From: Nocardioidaceae bacterium
GTDB taxonomy: Bacteria; Actinomycetota; Actinomycetes; Propionibacteriales; Nocardioidaceae
NCBI GenBank assembly: GCA_013693815.1
Contig: CP059259.1
Coordinates: 1,312,491-1,317,788 of the forward strand
Length of the DNA: 5,298 nt
Reading direction: 5' to 3'
A model generated the notes under the pieces. That model was given only the letters and a program-made list of their open reading frames with translations. It was not told where the DNA came from and searched no databases. The translations under genes were made by a program, and so were the position numbers. The number at the start of each line of letters is the position of its first letter. Position 1 is the first letter of the stretch. Positions 1 through 5,217 of this stretch are shown here, in pieces.

Positions 1-1647
1 GGGCTGCACCACGCTGCCGGTGAACAGGAACAGCAGCACCACCGTGGCACCGATCAACCATGCCAGTGCGAGCGGCAACCGATCGGAGATGGCATCGAGG
101 GAGTCCATCAGCTCGGCAGCCGATCCGCCTACCAGCGCTTCGGTGCCTGCTGGTTCGGGAACGGCGCGTACCGCGCGCACCTGATCGCGGGCTTCGGGCG
201 AGAACCGCTCGAGCTGGGTAACGACGATCAGTTGCTCGGCACTGTCGGCTTGCAGGACCGGGCCGGCCGCCGCGCCGGTCGATGTCCCATGGGTGAAGCT
301 GCCGATACGGGTGTCGACCCGGTCGACATCTGTTACCTGGGACAGCGCCGCGGCATAGCCGGCGAGCTCGCCATCGGCCAGGCGCACGTTCGTCAACACC
401 CTGATCGGGCTGGTGGAGTCACTGCCGAAATCGGACCTCAGCAGATCGCCGACCTGACGACTGCTGGCCGAGGTCGGCAGCACTCGCTCATCCGGTGTGC
501 CGAAGCTGATGCTGATCAATGGTGTGGCCATCGCGAGCAGCACGACCACCACCGGCAGCGCCACGATCGGGCGAGCGGTTACCAGGCGCGCCACTCGGGT
601 CCACAACGGTGCGGCACCGCCACGCAGACCACGCACTCCCGGTACCCGGAGCGCGTCGATGCGATGGCCGAGAAGAGTGATGGCAGCAGGCATGAGCACG
701 ATGCCGACAAAGGCGGTCACCACCATGACTCCGATGCCGGCATAGGCGGCCGAGCGCAGGAAGTAGAGCGGGAAGACCAGCATCGAGGCCACCGCGACCG
801 CGACGGTAGTGGCGCTGAAGAAGATGGTGCGACCTGCGGTCTCCACGGCGCGTACGACGGCGTCCGTGTGGCTGCGTCCCGCCGCCTTCTCCTCGCGGAC
901 CCGGGCCAGCATCAGTAGCCCGTAGTCCACGGCGAGCCCCAGCCCCAACGCGGTGGTGACGTTGAGTGCGTAGACCGAGACATCGGTCAGCGAGCCCAGC
1001 ACTGACAGCTCGGCGAAGGTGCCGACGATCGCGAACCCACCCACGGCGACCGTGAGCAGAGCCGCCACCACGTTGCCGAAGGCGAGTACCAACAGGGCCA
1101 GGATGAGGGGGATGGCGATCGCTTCGGCCAACGCCAGGTCGTGACCCAGCTGCTCGCTGACCTGCCCGAACACGGCCTCCTGGCCACCGGCTCGCACGAT
1201 CAATCCGTCCTCGCCGTCGCTGCTGTAACGATCGATCACCTCCATGGGGTCCACGTCATCGGCGATGCCGGCGGTGATCAGTGCAGAGCGCTCATCGGAG
1301 GACACCATGCCAGCCCCCGGCGCATCCAGATAGGAGACGACGTCGACAAGATCGGAGTCGGCTTTCATCTGCTCGCTCAGAGCCTGGGCCTGGTCGGCGA
1401 CGGCTGCTTCGGTGACCGTCCCCTCAATGGCGCTGAGTGCAAAGACGAGGTCGTCGGAGCCACCGAAGCTGTCGTTGAGCACGGCCAGGGCACGGCTGCT
1501 CTCCGAGGACGGGTCGTCGAAGCCCTGGTCCTGCAGCTTGCCGAAGGCGGAGGTCGCCAGGAAAGCCGCGGCGATGAGCACGAGCAGTCCGAGCGCGAGC
1601 ACGCGGCGGGGATGAGCGGTGGCGAGAGTGCCGATTCGGTGAAACAT
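1..1647 (-). CDS. MMPL-family RND-type membrane exporter, C-terminus beyond window
   Basis: Reading the minus strand from the ATG at 1647-1645 gives 549 uninterrupted codons that run off the left edge. The layout is that of MMPL/RND pumps: one N-terminal transmembrane helix (about residues 15-33), a large outside loop (about 35-168), and a bundle of further helices (about 174-330). A cytoplasmic linker, a second membrane-entry helix (about 359-380), a second outside loop and the start of the next helix (about 526-545) follow. The fourth helix carries GLGLAVDYGLLMLAR; Asp241-Tyr242 match the Asp-Tyr proton-relay pair of MmpL proteins. Family members are usually 700 or more residues, so roughly a quarter is missing here. 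By family knowledge it should export lipids, drugs or other hydrophobic compounds using the proton gradient; the substrate cannot be read. An AGGAGG five bases before the ATG fixes the start. It is divergent to the TetR gene, its likely repressor. Confidence 0.93.
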   Translation of the reverse strand, partial: MFHRIGTLATAHPRRVLALGLLVLIAAAFLATSAFGKLQDQGFDDPSSESSRALAVLNDSFGGSDDLVFALSAIEGTVTEAAVADQAQALSEQMKADSDLVDVVSYLDAPGAGMVSSDERSALITAGIADDVDPMEVIDRYSSDGEDGLIVRAGGQEAVFGQVSEQLGHDLALAEAIAIPLILALLVLAFGNVVAALLTVAVGGFAIVGTFAELSVLGSLTDVSVYALNVTTALGLGLAVDYGLLMLARVREEKAAGRSHTDAVVRAVETAGRTIFFSATTVAVAVASMLVFPLYFLRSAAYAGIGVMVVTAFVGIVLMPAAITLLGHRIDALRVPGVRGLRGGAAPLWTRVARLVTARPIVALPVVVVLLAMATPLISISFGTPDERVLPTSASSRQVGDLLRSDFGSDSTSPIRVLTNVRLADGELAGYAAALSQVTDVDRVDTRIGSFTHGTSTGAAAGPVLQADSAEQLIVVTQLERFSPEARDQVRAVRAVPEPAGTEALVGGSAAELMDSLDAISDRLPLALAWLIGATVVLLFLFTGSVVQP

Positions 1648-1652
1648 GCAAG

Positions 1653-1658
1653 CCTCCT
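1653..1658 (-). promoter_or_regulatory. Ribosome binding site of the MMPL exporter
   Basis: A perfect AGGAGG on the minus strand lies five bases before the ATG at 1647. It is the best Shine-Dalgarno sequence in the left half of the window and decides the start of the exporter. Confidence 0.85.
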
Positions 1659-1670
1659 GAGCCGGGCCGT

Positions 1671-1682
1671 CGCGATTTCGCG
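1671..1682. repeat. Short inverted repeat CGCGA-TT-TCGCG
   Basis: A 12-base inverted repeat with 5-bp arms and a 2-base centre sits 24-35 bases upstream of the exporter ATG, in its presumed 5' untranslated region. It could be an operator half or chance in GC-rich DNA. Confidence 0.3.
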
Positions 1683-1701
1683 GGAGCCAAAATGTGTACG
1701 T

Positions 1702-1752
1702 GCGTAAACTTTGCTGGCGTTAACTTTCGCTCAGATGTGTGCAGGTGTCAAC
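1702..1752 (+). repeat. Three GYGTNAAC-type words, candidate operator
   Basis: GCGTAAACTTT at 1702-1712 and GCGTTAACTTT at 1717-1727 are near-identical 11-mers (one mismatch) whose starts are 15 bases apart. A third related word, GTGTCAAC, is at 1745-1752. The middle copy contains the palindrome GTTAAC. A second, looser direct repeat, TGTGT followed by partly matching bases, starts at 1693 and 1736. TetR-family repressors commonly bind paired sites between divergent genes, so these are candidate binding sites for the neighbouring repressor. Binding is not shown by the sequence. Confidence 0.4.
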
Positions 1753-1756
1753 ATGT

Positions 1757-1763
1757 AGAGGTG
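1757..1763 (+). promoter_or_regulatory. Probable ribosome binding site of the TetR gene
   Basis: AGAGGTG lies just before a cluster of in-frame GTG codons (1761, 1770, 1776). Spacing favours GTG 1770, six bases after the motif. The two ATG triplets at 1765 and 1768 are out of frame with the repressor. Confidence 0.45.
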
Positions 1764-1769
1764 AATGAT

Positions 1770-2441
1770 GTGGATGTGAACGCCGACCGGAAAGACCGCC
1801 CGTACCACCACGGCGACCTGCGCAATGCACTGGTCCAAGCCGCTGCCGACCTGGCCGAGGCCGGCGGACCCGAGGCCGTCACCCTCCGCGCCGCCGCGCG
1901 TGCGGTCGGTGTGACACCCACCGCCGCCTACCGGCATTTCTCCGGACAGGCCGAGTTGCTGCACGCCGCCAAGCACGAGGCGCTGGACCGGATGACGGCG
2001 ACCACCGGAGAGCTGATCCAGCCACCGGCGCCTGATGCCGAACCCACCGAGGTGGCGATCGGCCGGCTGCAGGCCGCCGGCCGTGGCTACCTAACCTTCG
2101 CTCTCAGCGAGCCGGGCCTGTTTCGCACCGCGTTCTGTCGCGGTGGCGAGGACCAACTCGACACCGATCCCGAGGAGGACCCGGAGCTGGCGCTGATGGA
2201 GGCGCCGCCGTACGCCTATCTGGCCGGGGTACTCGACGAGCTCGTCGAGGTCGGCTGGCTGGACCCCGCCCATCGGCCCGGAGCCGAGATCGGCGCCTGG
2301 GCAAGCGTGCACGGTCTGGCGATGCTGCTGCTGGACGGGCCGTGTCAGCACCTGACCGGGGACGCGAAGGACAAGCTGATCCAGGCCACGCTCGACCTGG
2401 TTGCCCGCGGCTACGCGACCGGTCCGAAGGCGACGATCTGA
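1770..2441 (+). CDS. TetR/AcrR-family transcriptional repressor with WHG-type C-terminal domain
   Basis: With GTG 1770 as start this is a 223-residue DNA-binding regulator, a normal length for the family. Residues 11-64 form the TetR N-terminal domain: PYHHGDLRNALVQAA opens helix 1, and the helix-turn-helix covers about 38-57, ending in the typical AAYRHF. The C-terminal ligand/dimer domain contains WASVHGLAMLLLDG (about 177-190), the hallmark of the WHG-type (TetR_C_33) domain. The open frame extends back to an ATG at 1692, but the extra residues (MCTCVNFAGV...) look unlike any TetR N-terminus and overlap the control region, so I reject that start. GTG 1761 and 1776 remain possible. It is divergent to the MMPL exporter and probably represses it, and perhaps itself, until a ligand binds. 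No terminator is evident after it; the next item overlaps its end on the other strand. Confidence 0.92.
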   Translation: MDVNADRKDRPYHHGDLRNALVQAAADLAEAGGPEAVTLRAAARAVGVTPTAAYRHFSGQAELLHAAKHEALDRMTATTGELIQPPAPDAEPTEVAIGRLQAAGRGYLTFALSEPGLFRTAFCRGGEDQLDTDPEEDPELALMEAPPYAYLAGVLDELVEVGWLDPAHRPGAEIGAWASVHGLAMLLLDGPCQHLTGDAKDKLIQATLDLVARGYATGPKATI

Positions 2442-2572
2442 AGTCTGGTCTGGAAGGACTGGGATCGGGCGCTATCGGGCCGTGGCGCCACGTAGAAGTC
2501 GACTCGGGTGATTAGTCCATTGCGGAAGGTGAAGAGAGCATTGAACGCGAAACCGGAATGGCCCACTGACTT
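2411..2572 (-). pseudogene. C-terminal remnant of an NTF2/SnoaL-like protein
   Basis: On the minus strand a frame opens just after an in-frame TAG (2575-2573) and ends at TAG 2413-2411, about 53 codons. It includes FTFRNGLITRVDFYV, which resembles the last two beta strands of SnoaL-like/NTF2-fold proteins (pattern: hydrophobic-TFRDGKI-hydrophobic-R-hydrophobic-FY). There is no start codon or N-terminal two thirds; upstream of the stop the sequence becomes the region before the Nudix gene. I therefore read it as the tail of a gene cut by an insertion, deletion or rearrangement near 2570. It overlaps the 3' end of the TetR gene by 31 bases, tail to tail. The family assignment rests on a short stretch and is moderate; a chance frame is possible. 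The rest of 2442-2599 shows no promoter I can support. Confidence 0.5.
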
Positions 2573-2599
2573 CTACCACCTAGCAATGGTGTCAGCACA

Positions 2600-3010
2600 A
2601 TGAGCAGCGACCGAGTCACCGTGGTCGGAGCCGTGATCCTCGAAGGTGGGCGGGTGTTGGCTGCTCGTCGTGTTCGCCCCGCCGACCTTGCAGGCTTCTG
2701 GGAGTTCCCCGGAGGCAAGGTCGAGGCCGGTGAGGAGCCACAAGTCGCGCTCGTGCGGGAGATCCTCGAAGAACTCGACGTCGACATCGCCGTCGGCGAC
2801 GAGATCCTTGGGGAGAACGGGCCCTGGCCGATTTCGGAGAAGTATGGACTCCGGCTGTTCCGAACGATTGTCGCGGGCGGGGTGCCTAAGCCGGTTTCCG
2901 ACCACGACGAGCTGCGCTGGCTTGACCCGTCGGAACTGGACGTCGTCGACTGGCTGCCGTCGGACCGTGCCGCGCTCGATGCCGTGCGACGGGCCGTCCA
3001 GGACACCTGA
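2600..3010 (+). CDS. MutT/NudG-like Nudix hydrolase (nucleotide-pool sanitising)
   Basis: A 136-residue single-domain Nudix protein, the usual size for MutT/NudG. The Nudix box starts at Gly39: G39-x5-E45-x7-R53-E54-I-L-E57-E58-L-D60-V61. The metal-binding REILEE core is intact, but the usual glycine near the end is aspartate (Asp60), a variation tolerated in several relatives. AARR (21-24), then GFWEFPGGKVE (32-42) and a late DELRWLDPSEL (103-113), are typical of MutT and CTP pyrophosphohydrolases. By family knowledge it cleaves damaged or non-canonical nucleoside triphosphates to monophosphates plus pyrophosphate in the cytoplasm; exact substrate is unknown. ATG 2600 is the first in-frame start after a TGA at 2567. 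No Shine-Dalgarno is visible, so it may be weakly translated or leaderless. It starts about 28 bases after the broken NTF2-like gene and ends 122 bases before the DUF262 gene. Confidence 0.92.
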   Translation: MSSDRVTVVGAVILEGGRVLAARRVRPADLAGFWEFPGGKVEAGEEPQVALVREILEELDVDIAVGDEILGENGPWPISEKYGLRLFRTIVAGGVPKPVSDHDELRWLDPSELDVVDWLPSDRAALDAVRRAVQDT

Positions 3011-3120
3011 GATGTGACCACTCTGCGCCCAGGCCTTTATTTCCTCCTAAGCCCTACCTGTCTCTGCCCCGGGTCTTCCGCTCGTCCATGATTTCGCCTT
3101 CGCCGGTCAGTCAGCTCCAC

Positions 3121-3126
3121 TAGGGT
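3121..3126 (+). promoter_or_regulatory. Candidate -10 element of the DUF262 gene
   Basis: TAGGGT fits the actinobacterial TANNNT -10 pattern and ends six bases before GTG 3133, so transcription could start on the start codon and give a leaderless mRNA. No convincing -35 is seen about 17 bases upstream. The rest of the 3011-3132 spacer is pyrimidine-rich and shows no gene and no terminator for the Nudix gene. Confidence 0.4.
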
Positions 3127-3132
3127 TGAACT

Positions 3133-4983
3133 GTGGGACACAAGGAGCCGATGTCGATCGCCTCTGCGCTGAGACAGATCCAAGAGCACAAGCTGATTTT
3201 GCCGGCCATCCAGCGCGAGTACGTCTGGAAGCCGTCCCAGGTGGTGCGGGTCTTCGATTCGGTCATGCGGGGCTACCCGGTTGGCAGTTTCCTCTCATGG
3301 AAGGTGCTGCCGGAGACGATCAGCAGGTTCAAGTTCTACGGTTTCATGAAGGACTACAGCGCCTTTGACAACCGACACAACCCGGTCATCGACATCCCTA
3401 CCGACCGCGAGGTCGTGGCCGTGCTCGACGGCCAGCAGAGGCTCACGTCTCTCAACATCGGGCTTCGAGGCGCCTACGCCTACAAGATCCACGGTGGCTG
3501 GTCGAACAAGGCGTCGTCCTATCCGGAGCGGCGGCTGTATCTCAACCTCCTCGGTGAGGCTCCGGAGAATGAACTCGGCTTGAAGTACCACTTCCAGTTT
3601 CTTACCAAGGACGACTTCGATGTGGCCGCGGACGACGAGACCAAGACGTGGTTTCCGGTGTCTGAGATCTTCGATTCGGCTGAACCTGCAGCGATGATGC
3701 AGATTCCGGCGAAGTACGGCGTCGGCAACGACGAGACCGCCGTTGCGCTGGTGGCGAAGCTCTGGCAAGAGATTCACCACAACGCGAGCCTTCACTTTTA
3801 CGAGGAGGATGTGCAGGACATCGAGCGCGTCCTCGACATCTTCGTCCGAGTCAACTCGGGCGGCACCGTTCTCTCCTACAGCGACCTACTCCTCTCGATC
3901 GCAACCGCGCAGTGGAAGGGCGATGCCCGTGCCGCCGTTCACAGTCTCGTGGACTCACTCAACCAGACGGGCATGGGCTTCAACTTCTCCCGAGACACCA
4001 TCTTGAAGTCCGGCCTCGTCCTTGCCGACGTCAGCGACATCGGCTTCAAGGTCAAGAACTTCACCACGACCAACATGTCCAAGCTCGAAGCCGACTGGGA
4101 TTCGATGAGCACTTCGCTCCATGTGGCAGTCGGGTTGCTCAGCGACTTCGGCCTCTCCGGCGGAGCTCTCACGGCAGACAGCGTCCTCATCCCGGTGGCG
4201 TACTACGTTCACTATCGGAAGCTGGGGCACTCCTACCGCGAGTCGCCCGGTACACGCGAGGACCGTGAAGCACTCCGATCATGGGTGCTGCGGTCGCTCA
4301 TTGTGCGTGGAGTCTGGGGCTCGGGTCTGGACACGTTGCTTCGCGACCTGCGGGAGATTATCAAGGCCCAGGGATCGTCTTCGTTCCCGCTCGCAGCATT
4401 CGAGAAGGCGATGGCCCTGCGAGGCAAGTCGCTCGTTGTTACGGATGCTCTGATCGAAGACATCCTCAGCCTGGAGTATGGCAAGGCTCGTACTTTCGCT
4501 GTCCTCGCCATGCTGTTCCCGCACGTAGACACGCGCAATGTCTTCCATGTCGACCATGTTTTCCCGGCGGCTCGGTTCGACAAGAAGGAACTGGCAGCCC
4601 TGAAGGCCGAAGACGGCACCGCTAAGTTCACGGCCGAGCAGATTGCAGAACTCATCGCGCTAAGAGACACCTTGCCGAACCTGGAACTACTACCGGGCTT
4701 GGAGAACATTGGTAAGTCCGACAAGGCACCCGATGACTGGCTCGCAGTTGAATACCCGTTGCAGGACGACCGGAGCGCGTTTCTCGCACGCAATGCGCTG
4801 CCCCCGACGTTGCCGCACTCCATCGATGAGTTCGCGGCGCTCTACGAGCAGCGCAGGGAACTTCTCGTCGCTCGCATCAAGGACAAGCTCAAGACCCAGG
4901 CACCCGAGCCAGCGACATCGAGCGAGGGGTTGTCGGAGATCGCGCTCGACGAAGCGCTCGCTGAGGGCGACGACGAAGACTGA
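3133..4983 (+). CDS. DUF262-DUF1524 protein, GmrSD/SspE-like modification-dependent restriction effector
   Basis: A 616-residue protein with the two-domain layout of GmrSD. The N-terminal DUF262 (ParB/Srx-like NTPase fold, about 8-260) shows LPAIQREYVW (23-32), the nucleotide-site motif DGQQRLTSL (99-107), and FVRVNSGGTVLSYSDLLLS (237-255). The C-terminal DUF1524 is an HNH-type nuclease region: HVDHVFP (472-478) matches its H-x-(D/E)-H-hydrophobic-x-P core, followed by LPNLELLPGLENIGKSDKA (514-532) in place of the usual GNLTLL...N..K block. An acidic tail ends the protein. Family members (GmrSD, SspE, BrxU) cut foreign DNA, often recognising modified cytosine or phosphorothioate, with nucleotide binding by DUF262 controlling the nuclease. 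Target here is unknown; no Dnd/Ssp or BREX gene is in view. GTG 3133 (possibly leaderless) and ATG 3151 (AAGGAG only three bases before it, 610 residues) compete as start. Base composition is less GC-rich than the exporter pair, which hints at transfer. Confidence 0.9.
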   Translation: MGHKEPMSIASALRQIQEHKLILPAIQREYVWKPSQVVRVFDSVMRGYPVGSFLSWKVLPETISRFKFYGFMKDYSAFDNRHNPVIDIPTDREVVAVLDGQQRLTSLNIGLRGAYAYKIHGGWSNKASSYPERRLYLNLLGEAPENELGLKYHFQFLTKDDFDVAADDETKTWFPVSEIFDSAEPAAMMQIPAKYGVGNDETAVALVAKLWQEIHHNASLHFYEEDVQDIERVLDIFVRVNSGGTVLSYSDLLLSIATAQWKGDARAAVHSLVDSLNQTGMGFNFSRDTILKSGLVLADVSDIGFKVKNFTTTNMSKLEADWDSMSTSLHVAVGLLSDFGLSGGALTADSVLIPVAYYVHYRKLGHSYRESPGTREDREALRSWVLRSLIVRGVWGSGLDTLLRDLREIIKAQGSSSFPLAAFEKAMALRGKSLVVTDALIEDILSLEYGKARTFAVLAMLFPHVDTRNVFHVDHVFPAARFDKKELAALKAEDGTAKFTAEQIAELIALRDTLPNLELLPGLENIGKSDKAPDDWLAVEYPLQDDRSAFLARNALPPTLPHSIDEFAALYEQRRELLVARIKDKLKTQAPEPATSSEGLSEIALDEALAEGDDED

Positions 4984-5032
4984 ACGGGTCGAGAGGGTCG
5001 GGGTGACGGCCATCCACCACTAGCTGGCAAGG

Positions 5033-5061
5033 GATCAGGGACCCTCCTGGTCAGGGGTTTT
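5033..5061 (+). terminator. Weak candidate terminator after the DUF262 gene
   Basis: GATCAGG (5033-5039) pairs with CCTGGTC (5046-5052) around a 6-base loop, seven pairs including one G-U. It is followed after five bases by TTTT (5058-5061). The distance to the T run and its shortness make this only a weak candidate. It lies 50 bases after the DUF262 stop and ahead of the tRNA gene. The rest of 4984-5092 contains no gene I can see. Confidence 0.35.
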
Positions 5062-5072
5062 GGGAAGTCTGG

Positions 5073-5078
5073 TAAGTT
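5073..5078 (+). promoter_or_regulatory. Possible -10 element of the tRNA gene
   Basis: TAAGTT fits TANNNT and ends 14 bases before the mature tRNA 5' end, a plausible distance for a precursor start. The -35 region (about 5048-5055, CTGGTCAG) is a poor match, so the call is tentative. Confidence 0.3.
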
Positions 5079-5092
5079 CTACCTGCAACCGA

Positions 5093-5164
5093 CGCGGGTG
5101 GAGCAGCTCGGTAGCTCGCTGGGCTCATAACCCAGAGGTCGTTGGTTCAAATCCAACCCCGCTA
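5093..5164 (+). tRNA. Initiator-type tRNA-Met (anticodon CAT), acceptor stem one pair short
   Basis: The cloverleaf reads: acceptor CGCGGG, TG, D-stem GAGC/GCTC with loop AGCTCGGTA, anticodon stem CTGGG/CCCAG, loop CTCATAA (anticodon CAT at 5126-5128), variable AGGTC. Then come T-stem GTTGG/CCAAC with loop TTCAAAT, acceptor CCCGCT and discriminator A. Initiator marks are all present: three G-C pairs in the anticodon stem next to the loop, a mismatch at the top of the acceptor (C against T), and A11-T24 in the D-stem. No CCA end is encoded (CGA follows), as is common in actinobacteria. The length to the discriminator is 72 instead of the expected 74, because both acceptor strands lack one G or C of the usual CGCGGGG/CCCCGC pattern. 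It may be the working initiator tRNA, an extra copy, or a slightly degraded one at an integration site. Confidence 0.88.
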
Positions 5165-5187
5165 CGAATATGCCCAGTTCACAGGCA

Positions 5188-5217
5188 GTTTTCTCGCCTC
5201 ACTAGAGGAGAGAAAAC
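5188..5217 (+). promoter_or_regulatory. 12-bp hairpin enclosing a Shine-Dalgarno sequence
   Basis: GTTTTCTC (5188-5195) pairs with GAGAAAAC (5210-5217), and inside it CCTC (5197-5200) pairs with GAGG (5205-5208) around loop ACTA, with a single G/A internal mismatch. The 3' arm contains GAGGAG (5205-5210), seven bases before ATG 5218, so folding would hide that ribosome site. No T run follows, so it is not a typical terminator. It lies 23 bases after the tRNA and could alternatively protect or help process the tRNA precursor's 3' end. Confidence 0.6.

Larger units (their letters stand above)
1648..1769. promoter_or_regulatory. Divergent promoter/operator region between exporter and TetR gene
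   Basis: About 120 bases separate the two divergent starts and are clearly more AT-rich than the flanking genes, so both promoters should lie here. On the minus strand there is a consensus-like -35 TTGACA (1751-1746) that would read toward the exporter. The best -10 at normal spacing is only GAAAGT/AAAGTT (about 1728-1722), a poor match. On the plus strand TAAACT (1705-1710) and TAACTT (1721-1726) fit the actinobacterial TANNNT -10 pattern but lack a good -35. The repeated words in this region (listed separately) are candidate repressor sites. The promoter assignments are inference. Confidence 0.55.

Noticed and set aside
232..918. Long plus-strand open frame opposite the exporter
   Set aside because: His/Arg/Gln-rich low-complexity translation antisense to a clear MMPL gene; a shadow of GC-biased codon use.
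1141..1707. Plus-strand open frame of 188 codons opposite the exporter start
   Set aside because: It lies antisense to the exporter N-terminus, crosses its ribosome site and has no recognisable domain or good start signal.
1692..1769. N-terminal extension of the TetR gene starting at ATG 1692
   Set aside because: The extra 26 residues do not resemble a TetR N-terminus and would turn the divergent promoter region into coding sequence; a GTG with an upstream AGAGG gives a normal-length repressor.
2566..2595. Inverted repeat CTGAC/GTCAG around the breakpoint
   Set aside because: Only five bases with a 20-base interior; too short to call a terminal repeat or an insertion scar.
2560..2600. Possible att-site copy of the tRNA 3' end at the left breakpoint
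   Set aside because: No stretch resembling GGTTCAAATCC or CCCCGCTACGA is present near 2570, so a simple tRNA-targeted integration bounded by these two points is not supported.
2512..3021. Minus-strand open frame of 169 codons opposite the Nudix gene
   Set aside because: Ser/Thr/Arg-rich translation with no domain, in a different frame from the NTF2-like remnant, fully antisense to a clear Nudix gene.
4233..4823. Minus-strand open frame of 196 codons opposite the DUF262 gene
   Set aside because: Ser/Arg-rich shadow of the intact DUF262-DUF1524 coding sequence, with no domain of its own.
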